This document shows positions 1 to 9,438 of a stretch of DNA of 64,000 nucleotides, in pieces. The notes beneath the pieces were generated by a model, which saw only the letters and a program-made list of their open reading frames with translations, was not told the DNA's origin and did not search any database. The stretch is from Ralstonia pickettii (GTDB taxonomy: Bacteria > Pseudomonadota > Gammaproteobacteria > Burkholderiales > Burkholderiaceae), in the NCBI RefSeq assembly GCF_016466415.2, contig NZ_CP066771.1, positions 2,108,001 through 2,172,000 on the forward strand. The letters run 5' to 3'. The translations under genes were made by a program, and so were the position numbers. Each line of letters starts with the position of its first letter. Positions within the stretch are counted from its first letter, which is position 1.

Positions 1-859
1 AAGCGAGCATCGTCGGCAGCCAACTGAACGCTGCGTACACAGCGAGCAGGCACATGAAAAACGCTGCCCAGAGCGCAATCGTGTCACGCGCTTGGCCCGG
101 CGCGAAGAGGGAGCGGAAACTTGCGTGTTGAATGACCTTCTGGCCAGCCACATCGGCAAACACCGCGTTGGCGGGCACATCGCGCTCCATCTTGGTCAGC
201 AGCTGCGCCAGTCGCGGCCAATCCGACTGGCGGCGCGCCAGGAAGCGCGGTGACTCGGGCAGCGCGGCCACCAACACAAATCCAAGCACGAGCGGTAGCG
301 CACCGCCAATCCAGAACAGCCCGCGCCAGCCATAGAGCGGCAGCACTTGGCCGGCAAACAGGCCCGCCAGCATCCCGCCCAACGGCACGCAGACGATCGT
401 GGCCGTCACCGCCAGCGTGCGGCGACGCCCAGGCGTGAACTCCGCCGTCATCGTCGTGGAGCTTGGCAGCGCGCCGCCAATGCCCAGGCCCGCGATGAAT
501 CGCAGCGCGGCAATCGTGGCCACGTTGGGCGCAAACCCGATCGAGCACGTCGCTACGCCAAACAGAAACACGCTGCCGATCAGCGCCAAGCGTCTCCCGA
601 AGCGGTCGGCAAACAAGCCCGCCAACGCGCTGCCCAGCCCCATGCCGATGAGGCCCGCTGCCACCGCCGGGGCAAACGCGTTGCGCGTGATGCTCCATTC
701 CTTGATCAGCACGGGGATGGCAAAACCAATCAACTGGCCGTCAAAGCCGTCCATGACGATGGCGAAGGCCGCAAGCAGCACCGCCATCTTCTGCGCGAGG
801 GAAAACGGCCCATCATCGAGGACGGTGCCGATATCGACCGTGGTGGGGTTCTGATTCAT
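1..859 (-). CDS. MFS transporter, aromatic acid:H+ symporter type (partial, C-terminus off window)
   Basis: Inner-membrane secondary transporter of the major facilitator superfamily. Translation from the ATG at 859 gives a short hydrophilic lead, a first membrane helix, then the MDGFDGQLIGFAIP segment, whose paired acidic residues are typical of the aromatic acid:H+ symporter (AAHS) family. A DRFGRR loop 2-3 motif and a GRRRT segment after helix 4 follow. About 286 residues are present; the last helices lie beyond base 1. It sits on the same strand downstream of a PanE-like reductase, an aldehyde dehydrogenase and a benzoylformate decarboxylase, so uptake of an aromatic acid such as benzoylformate, mandelate or benzoate is the likely role. 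The substrate is inferred from context only. Confidence 0.85.
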   Translation of the reverse strand, partial: MNQNPTTVDIGTVLDDGPFSLAQKMAVLLAAFAIVMDGFDGQLIGFAIPVLIKEWSITRNAFAPAVAAGLIGMGLGSALAGLFADRFGRRLALIGSVFLFGVATCSIGFAPNVATIAALRFIAGLGIGGALPSSTTMTAEFTPGRRRTLAVTATIVCVPLGGMLAGLFAGQVLPLYGWRGLFWIGGALPLVLGFVLVAALPESPRFLARRQSDWPRLAQLLTKMERDVPANAVFADVAGQKVIQHASFRSLFAPGQARDTIALWAAFFMCLLAVYAAFSWLPTMLA

Positions 860-1005
860 GCGGGCCTCCGCTGGGACGGCACACATGCGAAAGCGCAACG
901 CCATACCAGCGTCGCGCTCACCCATCTGGAACTGCTCATCATGGTTTGTCTCCGTTGAAGTGGCGTCTGCGCGCCATCGAATGAAAGCTTGGGTTGCTCG
1001 GCCCG

Positions 1006-1953
1006 CTAATGCTCCTGCTGGTGTGCCGCCTGCGCCTGTACCTGCACCAACCGCACGAGCTGCATCAAGGTCTCGGTGTGCGGCACGGGCACGCCATGCC
1101 GCCGCGCCGTCGCTACCACGGCGCCATTGATGGATTCGATCTCGGTCGGGCGACCGGCCAGCACGTCCTGCAGCATCGATGGCTTGTGCCCGCGATGCGC
1201 GACGATGGCGTGCCGTACGTTGTCGTTCACCTTTCCGGCATCAACGGTAATGCCGCTGGCGCACGCCACGGCCAGCACTTCGTCTACGATGGTCAGCGCC
1301 AGCGCCGGGCCGTCTTCTACCGCCCCCAGCGCATCGACGGGCCGGTTCAGCACCGTACACAGCGGGTTGAGTGCGGCATTGAAAGCGACTTTCTCCCACA
1401 CGGCGCCCCACACGTTGGCATCGGCCTGGCAGTTCAGGCCTGCTGCGGACAGCACATCCACCACGCGTGCGAGTATCGCGGGCCGCTCGCCGTCAGCGCT
1501 CATCAGGCGGATCTCGCCCGTGCCATTTGAGCGCACGTGGCCCGGGCCAACCAAATCTGCCGGCCACGTCGTGACGCCAACAAAGATGCGCTCTCGCTGC
1601 ACCATCGAAGCCAGCGCCTCCACATTGCCCAGCCCGTTCTGCAGCGTCAGTACATGTGTCGCTGGGCCAATCAGATGACGCACGCTCGCCACTGCGGCGC
1701 GTGTGTGCATGGACTTGGTGAAGACGATCAGCAAGTCCGGCACATCGGCCGCATCGCCCGGACGCAGCGCCTGCAGGTTGCCGACATGACGGTCGCCCCA
1801 ATCGGTTTCCAGCCGCAAACCGCGCGCGGCGATGGCGTGCAGATGTGCATCGTTGATGTCGAGCAGCGTGACATGCTGGTCGGCTTCGGCCAGCAACCCG
1901 CCAAACAGCGAGCCCATCGCGCCCGCTCCAAGAATGGCGATCTTCATCGGCAT
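1006..1953 (-). CDS. 2-dehydropantoate 2-reductase family protein (ApbA/PanE fold)
   Basis: NAD(P)H-dependent ketoacid reductase of the ApbA/PanE family, 315 residues. The N-terminus carries the Rossmann fingerprint GAGAMGS right after the first beta strand. The helical C-terminal domain has KVAFNAALNPLC, matching the family's catalytic lysine region, and EIESINGAVV, matching its conserved glutamate. The start is 6 bases downstream of the aldehyde dehydrogenase stop; an ATG two codons later (1947) is equally possible. The true panE role reduces ketopantoate for pantothenate. Lying between an aldehyde dehydrogenase and an aromatic-acid transporter, this copy more likely acts on another 2-keto acid, as many paralogues seem to. 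That is inference. Confidence 0.85.
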   Translation of the reverse strand: MPMKIAILGAGAMGSLFGGLLAEADQHVTLLDINDAHLHAIAARGLRLETDWGDRHVGNLQALRPGDAADVPDLLIVFTKSMHTRAAVASVRHLIGPATHVLTLQNGLGNVEALASMVQRERIFVGVTTWPADLVGPGHVRSNGTGEIRLMSADGERPAILARVVDVLSAAGLNCQADANVWGAVWEKVAFNAALNPLCTVLNRPVDALGAVEDGPALALTIVDEVLAVACASGITVDAGKVNDNVRHAIVAHRGHKPSMLQDVLAGRPTEIESINGAVVATARRHGVPVPHTETLMQLVRLVQVQAQAAHQQEH

Positions 1954-1959
1954 CTCAGC

Positions 1960-3447
1960 TCAGAACGGGTAGTGGCGCGGCGTGGTCTGCACCGTCATCC
2001 AGCGCAGCTCGGTGAACTCGGCCACACCGGCGCGGCCGCCGAACCGCCCGAAGCCGCTTGCCTTGACGCCGCCAAACGGCATCTGCGCCTCGTCGTGCAC
2101 GGTCGGACCGTTGATGTGGCAGATGCCGGATTCGATGCGGCGCGCGACGTTCATGGCGCGGGCGACATCGCGGCTGAACACGGCGGACGACAAGCCGTAT
2201 GCGTTGTCATTCGCACAGGCAACGGCGGCATCGTCGCCGTTCACACGCACGATGCCCTTGACGGGGCCGAATGATTCTTCTGAGTAGATCAGCATGTCGG
2301 GCGTCACGTGGTCGAGAAGCGTGGCGGGCATCAGCGTACTGGTGGCCTTGCCGCCGCACAGCAGCTTCGCGCCTTTGGCGAGCGCATCGTCGATGAGGTG
2401 GTTGCAGCGTTCGACGGTACTCATGTCGACCACCGAGCCCAGCACTGCCGGCCCCTTGCGCGGATCGCCAAGCGGCAGCGCCGCAGCCTTGGCCGCCAGC
2501 TTGGCGACAAATGCATCGGCGATGGATTCATCGACGATGATGCGCTCGGTGGACATGCAGATCTGGCCCGAATTGGCAAACGCGCCGAAGGCCGCGCCGT
2601 CGACAGCGGCGTCGATGTCCGCATCCGCCAACACCAGCAGCGGCGCCTTGCCGCCCAGTTCCAGCACCACAGGTTTCAGATATGTCGCGCACGTCTGCGC
2701 GATGATGCGGCCCACACGCGTTGAGCCGGTAAAGTTGACGCGCCGCACGGCGGGGTGCGCGATCATCGCCTCCACGATCACGCCCGCGTCGGCCGGGGCA
2801 TTCGTCACGAAATTGACTACGCCGTTTGGCAAGCCCGCCTCCTGCAAGGCTTCGATGATGAGCCCGTGCGTGGCCGGCGAAACTTCCGAGCCCTTGAGCA
2901 CGACAGTGTTGCCGCATGCCAGCGGCAGCGCAATCGCCCGCACGGCGAGGATGACCGGCGCATTCCATGGAGCAATTCCGAGCACCACGCCCGCCGGCTG
3001 GCGCACACCCAAGGCGAGGCTGCCGGGCACGTCGGACGGAATGATCTCGCCCGCGATCTGCGTGACCATGGCCGCGGCTTCCTGCAGACCGCTCGCAGCA
3101 AGATGCACGTTGAAGCCGGCCCACAGCGCGGAGGCGCCCGTTTCAGCAGCCATCGCGGCGGCAAAAGCCTCGCCCTTCGCCTCAAGTGCCTGGGCAGCGC
3201 GCATGAGCAACGCACGGCGCTCTGTCGGTCCCATTGCAGCCCATGCCGGGAATGCAGCAGCGGCGGCATCGACTGCGCGACGGGCATCCTCCGCCGTTGC
3301 AGCTGGCGCGCGCGTGGCGACAGTGCCGTCAAGCGGATTGCGCCGCTCGAACACGGCACCATTGGCGGCTTGCACGCGCTCTCCGTTGATCAGCATCGCA
3401 ATGGTGTGGGCCGCATCCAGCGGGGCAACATTCGTGTTCGTCATCAA
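1960..3447 (-). CDS. NAD(P)-dependent aldehyde dehydrogenase, probably benzaldehyde-type
   Basis: Cytosolic aldehyde dehydrogenase of 495 residues, the usual family length. Visible motifs are PWNAPV (cofactor-binding Asn), FTGSTRVGR, the general-base glutamate E263 in LELGGK and the nucleophile C297 in SGQICMSTER. The start overlaps the stop of the upstream benzoylformate decarboxylase by four bases, so the two are translationally coupled. That places the enzyme as the step oxidising the aldehyde released by the decarboxylase (benzaldehyde to benzoate). The sequence also resembles vanillin and salicylaldehyde dehydrogenases, so the exact aromatic aldehyde cannot be fixed. Two ATGs stand at the start (3447 and 3444). 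Confidence 0.9.
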   Translation of the reverse strand: MMTNTNVAPLDAAHTIAMLINGERVQAANGAVFERRNPLDGTVATRAPAATAEDARRAVDAAAAAFPAWAAMGPTERRALLMRAAQALEAKGEAFAAAMAAETGASALWAGFNVHLAASGLQEAAAMVTQIAGEIIPSDVPGSLALGVRQPAGVVLGIAPWNAPVILAVRAIALPLACGNTVVLKGSEVSPATHGLIIEALQEAGLPNGVVNFVTNAPADAGVIVEAMIAHPAVRRVNFTGSTRVGRIIAQTCATYLKPVVLELGGKAPLLVLADADIDAAVDGAAFGAFANSGQICMSTERIIVDESIADAFVAKLAAKAAALPLGDPRKGPAVLGSVVDMSTVERCNHLIDDALAKGAKLLCGGKATSTLMPATLLDHVTPDMLIYSEESFGPVKGIVRVNGDDAAVACANDNAYGLSSAVFSRDVARAMNVARRIESGICHINGPTVHDEAQMPFGGVKASGFGRFGGRAGVAEFTELRWMTVQTTPRHYPF

Positions 3448-5042
3448 CCGATCTCCACTTCAATCAAGGTTGGTCCGGTGGATTGCAGGGCGCGGCGCAT
3501 CACAGCCTCCAGCGCATGGGGGTCACTCACGCGCTGACCGGTGCAGCCCAAGGCGTGGGCCAGGCCGACAAAGTCGATGCCGCGCAGATCCGTGCCCTGC
3601 ACCGCATCGGTGGGCGCAAAGCCGAACACCGGTGCGAAATCCTGCAAGGCAGCATAGCGGCCGTTGTTCAGGATCACGAACGTCATGGGCAACTTGAGCA
3701 GCGCCGCGCTCCACAGCGCCTGGATCGAATACATGCTCGATCCATCGCCAATCAGGCCAATCACGCGTGTGCCGGGTTTCGCAAGTGCCACGCCGACAGC
3801 GGCCGGCATGCCGTAGCCCAATCCGCCGCTGTCCATGGTGTAGAACGCGCCAGCGCGGCGCATCGGCAAGTAGGCCTGCATGGTCGATCGGGCGCTCGGC
3901 GCCTCTTCGACGACGATGTCCGCCAGGCCGCGTACGGCATCGAGCGTCTGTAACGCAAACGCAACCGACATGGGCGAACCCGGCTCAGCGCGCGGCGATT
4001 TGACGCGGGGTGGCGGCGCCGGCCGAGCCGGTGGCGCGGGGCGAGCGAGCAAATCCAGCACGCCCAGACGCATGTTGCCCACGGCGGAAATGCCTTCGGG
4101 CGTCCAGGCAGCGGTCGCTGGATCGTCGATCAACTGCACGAGCTTCGCCCCGACCGGCACATGCGGCCCATGGCCTTCCACGTGGTACGTAAACGCAGGG
4201 GCGCCGAGCGCAAACACCACGTCGTGCCCCTGCAGCAGGCTGACGATTTTTTCGCGCATCGCGGGCAAGAAGCCGGCGAACAGGCGGTGGTCTTCAGGAA
4301 ACGCGCCACGCCCGGCCATCGGTGCCGTGAATACGCGCGCGTTATGCCTCTCGGCGAGTTGCACGACGGCATCCCACGCGCCAGCGCGGTCAATGGCAGC
4401 CCCCACCACGAACGCCGGCCGCTGTGCCGCGTCGAGCACGTCGCCGATGCGCGCCAGCGTGACCGGATCGGGCCGCACCGCGGTGGCCACTTCGTGCACG
4501 GCGACGGGTTCCGTCGGCTGGTCCCAGTCATCCACGGGAATGGATACCAGCACCGGGCCTCGCGGCTCCTGCATCGCGATGTGATACGCGCGAGCCAGCG
4601 CCAGCGGCACGTCCTGTGCACGCGCGGGCTCGATGCTCCATTTGACGTACGGCTTGGGCAGCTCGGTCGCCTGATTGGACGCGAGAAACGGATCGAACGG
4701 CAGGATGGAGCGTGCCTGCTGCCCGGCGGTGATCACCAAGGGCGTGCGATTCTTGAACGCCGTGAAGATGTTGCCCATGGCGTTGCCGACGCCGGCCGCC
4801 GAGTGCAGGTTCACCAACGCCGCGTTGCCGGTAGCCTGCGCAAAGCCGTCCGCCATGCCCACCACCACGGCTTCCTGCAAGCCGAGGATGTAGCGGAAGT
4901 CCTCCGGAAAATCGCGAAACATCGGTAGCTCGGTCGAGCCGGGGTTGCCGAACACGTGCGTCATGCCGAGCCGGCGCAGCAGCTCGATGGTGGCGTCGCG
5001 CACGGTGGTCAGCGCGAGCGAGGTGCGGGTCATACGGGCCAT
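3444..5042 (-). CDS. mdlC: Benzoylformate decarboxylase (TPP-dependent)
   Basis: Thiamine-diphosphate enzyme of 532 residues that decarboxylates benzoylformate to benzaldehyde. The residues known from the Pseudomonas putida enzyme are all present at an offset of ten: S36 in GNPGSTELP (Ser26), E57 in GLQEA (Glu47), H80 in NLHSAAG (His70), and a histidine in APAFTYH near residue 291 (His281). The C-terminal third holds the GDGS...NN cofactor motif (GDGSSMYSI to ILNNG). The retained His pair favours a decarboxylase over an acetolactate synthase. It overlaps the aldehyde dehydrogenase and is divergent from a LysR gene. No mandelate dehydrogenase or racemase gene is in the window. An ATG at residue 4 is an alternative start. 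Confidence 0.88.
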   Translation of the reverse strand: MARMTRTSLALTTVRDATIELLRRLGMTHVFGNPGSTELPMFRDFPEDFRYILGLQEAVVVGMADGFAQATGNAALVNLHSAAGVGNAMGNIFTAFKNRTPLVITAGQQARSILPFDPFLASNQATELPKPYVKWSIEPARAQDVPLALARAYHIAMQEPRGPVLVSIPVDDWDQPTEPVAVHEVATAVRPDPVTLARIGDVLDAAQRPAFVVGAAIDRAGAWDAVVQLAERHNARVFTAPMAGRGAFPEDHRLFAGFLPAMREKIVSLLQGHDVVFALGAPAFTYHVEGHGPHVPVGAKLVQLIDDPATAAWTPEGISAVGNMRLGVLDLLARPAPPARPAPPPRVKSPRAEPGSPMSVAFALQTLDAVRGLADIVVEEAPSARSTMQAYLPMRRAGAFYTMDSGGLGYGMPAAVGVALAKPGTRVIGLIGDGSSMYSIQALWSAALLKLPMTFVILNNGRYAALQDFAPVFGFAPTDAVQGTDLRGIDFVGLAHALGCTGQRVSDPHALEAVMRRALQSTGPTLIEVEIG

Positions 5043-5125
5043 CTCCTTGGAACAGGTCGCCAGTATGGAATCCGTAGTTCTTAACGGGATATTGAATTAT
5101 TTCGAGAAAGTCATTACCTTTTGAC

Positions 5126-6025
5126 ATGACTTTCGATCTGCGCCAGCTGCGCGCATTCACCACCATCGTTTCCGCCGGCAGTCTTGGCCGCGCAGCAGAA
5201 GTGCTGCACGTCACCCAGCCGGCGCTCAGCCGCATCGTCAAGCGGTTGGAAGACGAAGTGGGCGCCCCCCTGTTCGAGCGGCACTCAAAGGGAATGCAGC
5301 TCACCGCGATCGGGCAGGCGCTCCTGCCCCACGCATCGCTGCTGCAGCACGAGGCCGATTACGCCCGTGAAGAAATCAACGCGATGCGCGGCCTCTCCAA
5401 GGGGACCATCCGCGTGGGCGCAGTCGGGAGCATTGCCAGCTATGTGTTGCCGCTAGCCGTCGGCACGTTGGTCGCGCGGTGGCCAAACCTGCGCGTGGAA
5501 ATTCTCGAAGGCGTGTGGGATCGCCTGGCCGAGGGGCTGGTCAAGCACGAAATCGACCTCGCGCTGTCGATGGCGATGCCGGATACCGACGAAATCATCG
5601 CCATCGCGGATTGCCGCTGGGAGGACGCCAGCTTCGTGGTCGCATCGCCCGAGCATGCGTTGCGCGACCGCCCCGGCCTGACGCTGGCCGATACGCTCGA
5701 TGCATTCTGGGCTGTGCCGCCGCGCGGCACCGGTCCGTACGAGCACATGCGTCAGGTGTTCGAGGCAGCGGGCCTTGGCTTGCCGAACATCGTGGTGGAA
5801 ACACGCTCGGTGACAGCGCTCAAGAGCCTGGTGGCGCGCTCGGGATTTCTCAGCTGGATGGCGGAACCGATGATCGATGCCGAGCGCCGCGCCGGTGTGA
5901 TCGAGCCATTGCCCATTCCCGGCCTGGTGGCGCGCCGCACACTGACTGCGTTCCGGCGCCGCCACGGCATTCTGCCGAGCCCAGCCGTCAAGCTGCTCGA
6001 AGCGCTGCGCGAGCTGACGGCGTAG
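5126..6025 (+). CDS. LysR-family regulator of the benzoylformate/aldehyde dehydrogenase module
   Basis: Transcriptional regulator of 299 residues with an N-terminal winged helix-turn-helix (LRQLRAFTTIVSAGSLGRAA, then HVTQPALSRIVKRLE) and a periplasmic-binding-protein-like effector domain. The length is normal for LysR proteins. It is divergent from the decarboxylase gene across an 83-base AT-richer spacer (5043-5125), the standard arrangement in which a LysR protein controls the neighbouring catabolic operon and itself. The spacer holds an AT-rich stretch (ATATTGAATTATT), but I see no clean T-N11-A palindrome. The effector is probably an aromatic acid, by context only. Confidence 0.88.
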   Translation: MTFDLRQLRAFTTIVSAGSLGRAAEVLHVTQPALSRIVKRLEDEVGAPLFERHSKGMQLTAIGQALLPHASLLQHEADYAREEINAMRGLSKGTIRVGAVGSIASYVLPLAVGTLVARWPNLRVEILEGVWDRLAEGLVKHEIDLALSMAMPDTDEIIAIADCRWEDASFVVASPEHALRDRPGLTLADTLDAFWAVPPRGTGPYEHMRQVFEAAGLGLPNIVVETRSVTALKSLVARSGFLSWMAEPMIDAERRAGVIEPLPIPGLVARRTLTAFRRRHGILPSPAVKLLEALRELTA

Positions 6026-6036
6026 GCCCGGGGCGC

Positions 6037-6633
6037 CTATTTCTTCTCGCGCGGCACGCGGCCAAGCAGGTAGAACTCGTCATTGGGCCGCATCGAAATC
6101 ACATTCGCCATTCGGTTCGACAGGCCGAAGAATGCGGTGATGCCGGTGATGTCCCAGATGTCCTCATCATCGAAGCCGTGCGCACGCAATGCTTCATAGT
6201 CGGCGTCATTGACGGTGTGCGAAGCGGTGCAGACTTTCATCGCAAAGTCGAGCATGGCGCGCTGCCGCGGCGTGATGTCGGCCTTACGGTAATTGACGGC
6301 AACCTGGTCGGCCACCAGCGGCTTCTTCTCGTAGATACGGAGGATGGCGCCGTGCGCGACCACGCAATACAGGCACTGGTTGGCGGCGGAGGTGGCGACC
6401 ACGATCATCTCGCGCTCGCCCTTGGTGAGACTGCTGCCTTCGCGCAGCATCAGCGCATCGTGGTACGCGAAAAAGGCGCGGCATTCGTCGGGCCGATGCG
6501 ACAGCGCCAGGAAGACGTTCGGCACAAAGCCGCTTTTCTCCTGCACGTCGAGGATGCGCGCGCGGATATCTTCAGGAATATCAGCCAGCTCAGGAACGGG
6601 GAACCGGCTGATGGGCGGCGTGGTGGTCGTCAC
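6037..6633 (-). CDS. AhpD-like / carboxymuconolactone decarboxylase-fold peroxidase-related protein
   Basis: Small all-helical protein of 198 residues of the AhpD-like superfamily. The core carries the redox pair in NQCLYCVVAHG (CxxC followed four residues later by a histidine), preceded by GEREMIVVATSAAN; this is the alkylhydroperoxidase D active-site layout. Length and the N-terminal PVPELADIPEDI segment match the subgroup annotated as uncharacterised peroxidase-related enzyme. It is convergent with the LysR gene (11-base gap) and lies between it and msbA, so a thiol-dependent antioxidant role is likely but no partner is evident. No AhpC gene is nearby. Confidence 0.8.
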   Translation of the reverse strand: MTTTTPPISRFPVPELADIPEDIRARILDVQEKSGFVPNVFLALSHRPDECRAFFAYHDALMLREGSSLTKGEREMIVVATSAANQCLYCVVAHGAILRIYEKKPLVADQVAVNYRKADITPRQRAMLDFAMKVCTASHTVNDADYEALRAHGFDDEDIWDITGITAFFGLSNRMANVISMRPNDEFYLLGRVPREKK

Positions 6634-6683
6634 GATGTCTCCTTTGATTTGAGCATCCTGAGCACGCCGCCCGAGAGCAAGGC

Positions 6684-8453
6684 TTACTGGGTAGCGAACT
6701 GGATGCGGTGGAGTCCAGCATACAACCCATCGCGCTCGATGAGTTCGCGGTGCGTTCCCGCTTCCGCAATCTTCCCGTGCTCAAGCACGATGATCCGGTC
6801 GGCATTTTCGATGGTCGACAGGCGGTGCGCGATCACCAGCGTCGTACGCCCTTCCATCAGGCGTTCGAGCGCGGCCTGCACCTGGCGCTCGGACTCCGAA
6901 TCCAGTGCGGACGTCGCTTCGTCCAGGATCAGGATCGGCGCATCCTTGTAGATCGCGCGGGCAATCGCCAGGCGCTGGCGCTGTCCGCCGGACAGCTTCG
7001 AGCCGTTGTCGCCGATATTGGTATCGATGCCCTCGGGCAGGTTGTCGACCACATCGGTCAGGTAGGCCGCTTCGAGCGCACGGCGCACGCGTGCCATGTC
7101 GATCTCGGAGGCGTCCCGCGCGCCATAGGCCACGTTGGCTGCGATGGTGTCGTTGAACAGCACCACATCCTGGCTCACGAAGGCGATCTGCCGACGCAAG
7201 TCATGCAGGGCCAGGTCCGCCAGCGCATCGCCGTCGAGAGAGATCGTGCCCGAGGTCGGATCGAAGAAGCGCGGCAGCAGGTTCACCAGCGTGGTCTTGC
7301 CACTGCCCGACGGCCCGACCAGCGCGACGACCTCGCCCGGCTTGACATGCAAGTTGACGTTGTCGAGCGCTGCCCGGCCATCTTCGCCATAGCGGAACGT
7401 GACGTTGTCGAAGCGGACATCGCCGCGGGCACGATCGATCTTCTTGCCGCCTTCTTGCGGCTCGATCGGCGTGTCGATCAGGCCAAAGATGAATTCGGCG
7501 GCGGTCAGGCCGCGCTGCAGCGGCTGATTCACGTCGGTCAGGTGCTTAAGCGGCGAGATCAGCAGCAGCATCGCCATCACAAAGCCGGTAAAGCCGCCGA
7601 CCGTGGTCTGGTTGGCCTGCGCCTGCAACATGGCGATGGCCAGGATGACCGACAGCGCCAGCGCCGCCAGGAACTGCGTCACTGGCTGGTTCAGGCCACC
7701 GGCCACAGCCACGCGCATGGCATAACCACGCAGACGGTTCGTCATGGCATTGAAGCGCAGCGATTCATACGCCTCGCCGCCATGCAGCTTGACGACCTTG
7801 TAGCCGCCCACAGCCTCTTCCACCACATAGGCGGCCTGGTTGGTCAGGTTCTGGCTTTCGCGGTTGAGCGAGCGGAGACGGCGGTTAATACGCGACATCA
7901 GCAGACCGATGATCGGCAGGATCACCGCCACTACCAGCGTCAAACGCCAGTTGGTATAGAAGAGAAAGGTCAGCAGCGCCAGCACCGTCATCGAGTCGCG
8001 CACCAGTGTGATGAACACGCCGGTGAGCACCTGCAGCACTTGGTTGACCTCAAAGATGACTGCGTTGATGATCGACGCCGCCGTATTGCGCTGATAGTAA
8101 GAAGCCGGCGCTTGCAGGAGGCGCTCGAACATCTTCATCCGCAGATTCAGCAGCACCTTGTTCGACACAAGGCTCAACAGATACGTCGATGCAAATTGCG
8201 CAATGCCGCGCACGACGGCAATACCCACCAGCATGGCCGGCACCTGCCACAGCTTGCCGGCGTACTCACCACCGAAGCCCTGATCCAGCAGATCCTTCAC
8301 GACCTTGGGGATGATCCCCTCTGTGGCCGCCACCACACCCATGGCGACCATTGCCAGGATGAAGGCGGTCAATTCGGGGCGAAGGTAGCCCCACAACCGC
8401 TTGAGCATCGGCTTGGCGGGCGCTGGGTGATCAGACTTTGCTTGTATACTCAC
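6684..8453 (-). CDS. msbA: Lipid A export ATP-binding/permease protein MsbA
   Basis: Homodimeric inner-membrane ABC exporter that flips lipid A-core across the inner membrane. An N-terminal six-helix membrane domain is followed by a nucleotide-binding domain with Walker [16 protein letters not shown]-loop region [12 protein letters not shown], signature [14 protein letters not shown] and Walker [16 protein letters not shown] with the following H-loop histidine. I chose the GTG at 8453 (589 residues), close to the family norm; an in-frame ATG at 8534 would add 27 poorly conserved residues, and an ATG at 8408 is also possible. None has a strong Shine-Dalgarno site. Its position beside LPS glycosyltransferases fits the function. 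Confidence 0.9.
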   Translation of the reverse strand: MSIQAKSDHPAPAKPMLKRLWGYLRPELTAFILAMVAMGVVAATEGIIPKVVKDLLDQGFGGEYAGKLWQVPAMLVGIAVVRGIAQFASTYLLSLVSNKVLLNLRMKMFERLLQAPASYYQRNTAASIINAVIFEVNQVLQVLTGVFITLVRDSMTVLALLTFLFYTNWRLTLVVAVILPIIGLLMSRINRRLRSLNRESQNLTNQAAYVVEEAVGGYKVVKLHGGEAYESLRFNAMTNRLRGYAMRVAVAGGLNQPVTQFLAALALSVILAIAMLQAQANQTTVGGFTGFVMAMLLLISPLKHLTDVNQPLQRGLTAAEFIFGLIDTPIEPQEGGKKIDRARGDVRFDNVTFRYGEDGRAALDNVNLHVKPGEVVALVGPSGSGKTTLVNLLPRFFDPTSGTISLDGDALADLALHDLRRQIAFVSQDVVLFNDTIAANVAYGARDASEIDMARVRRALEAAYLTDVVDNLPEGIDTNIGDNGSKLSGGQRQRLAIARAIYKDAPILILDEATSALDSESERQVQAALERLMEGRTTLVIAHRLSTIENADRIIVLEHGKIAEAGTHRELIERDGLYAGLHRIQFATQ

Positions 8454-8640
8454 GGCGTTTTCAAATGAGGGTGGGCAGCTTGCGTCGCATGGCGATCGCA
8501 TGGCCGCCATAAAGTGCGTTGCAGCGTTTGTCATCCGACAGACGGGCGACCCGGCATTTTAGCGGCAATCCACCACCCGGCCCATCCTGCTGCGTAATGC
8601 CCGGTTCAGCGTGGCCGGCGTACCACCTGACGCTTCCGCA

Positions 8641-9423
8641 ATGAGTTCGCGCGTTCCCACGTTCTTCATCAATCTCGACCACGACGCCGGGCGCCGCGAA
8701 GCCCTGGAGCGGCAACTCGATGCGTTGGGCCTGCCGCATCGCCGCTTCCCCGGTGTGTACGGCAAGACACTTCCCGCCGACGAGCTTGCGCGCCACTATG
8801 ACCACGCACGCGCCACAGGCCAAAGCCGCGAATTGACCGTCGGCGAAGTCGGCTGCGCGCTCAGCCACCTCGGCGTCTACCGGGCAATCATTGAGCAGGA
8901 CCTGCCCTACGCGCTCATTCTGGAAGACGACGCCAAACTCGGGCCGGATGTGCCAGCCGTGCTCGACGCGCTGGCACGGAGCGTGTCACCCGACGAGCCC
9001 GTTGTCACGCTGCTCACGCACATCGACCGTTACTACAAGCGCAGTGCCCGGCCGCTGACAGCGAACCACCGCACGGTCAAGCTTGCCAACTACCAGTGGC
9101 TCGCTCATGGCTATTTCGTCACGCGCGCCGCGGCCAAGCGCATGGTCGAGCAGCTCTATCCCGTGTGGCTGGCCGCAGACTATTGGTACAAGTTCGAGCG
9201 CGAAGGCATCGTGCAGATGCGTGCGGTCGTGCCTTATGTGATTGGCGTGCAGAACTTCGATAGCGGCTCGAACCTGGAAGCCGATCGCGCTATCAAAAGC
9301 CGCGAAGCCGACACCCGCCTGGGGCTCGGACATCATCTGCGCCAGATCTTCGTGCGCAAGTTCCTCTATCAGATTTTCGTGCGGCCGTTTCTCGGCATCG
9401 TGAAGCAGAAGAAGACCTGGTGA
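8641..9423 (+). CDS. Glycosyltransferase family 25 (LPS biosynthesis)
   Basis: Predicted cytoplasmic glycosyltransferase of about 260 residues. The N-terminus VPTFFINLDHDAGRREALE and the EVGCALSHLGVYRAI and LPYALILEDDAKLG segments are hallmarks of family 25 (Lgt/Lex-type LPS galactosyl- or glucosyltransferases), with the EDD acidic motif as metal/nucleotide-sugar site. The start at 8641 begins directly at the conserved strand; a GTG ten codons upstream (8611) is possible, and neither has a clear ribosome-binding site. It is the only plus-strand gene in this LPS block and ends 15 bases from the end of the convergent GT2 gene. Sugar and acceptor cannot be read from the sequence. Confidence 0.85.
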   Translation: MSSRVPTFFINLDHDAGRREALERQLDALGLPHRRFPGVYGKTLPADELARHYDHARATGQSRELTVGEVGCALSHLGVYRAIIEQDLPYALILEDDAKLGPDVPAVLDALARSVSPDEPVVTLLTHIDRYYKRSARPLTANHRTVKLANYQWLAHGYFVTRAAAKRMVEQLYPVWLAADYWYKFEREGIVQMRAVVPYVIGVQNFDSGSNLEADRAIKSREADTRLGLGHHLRQIFVRKFLYQIFVRPFLGIVKQKKTW

Positions 9424-9438
9424 GCATGACAGCCCTGC

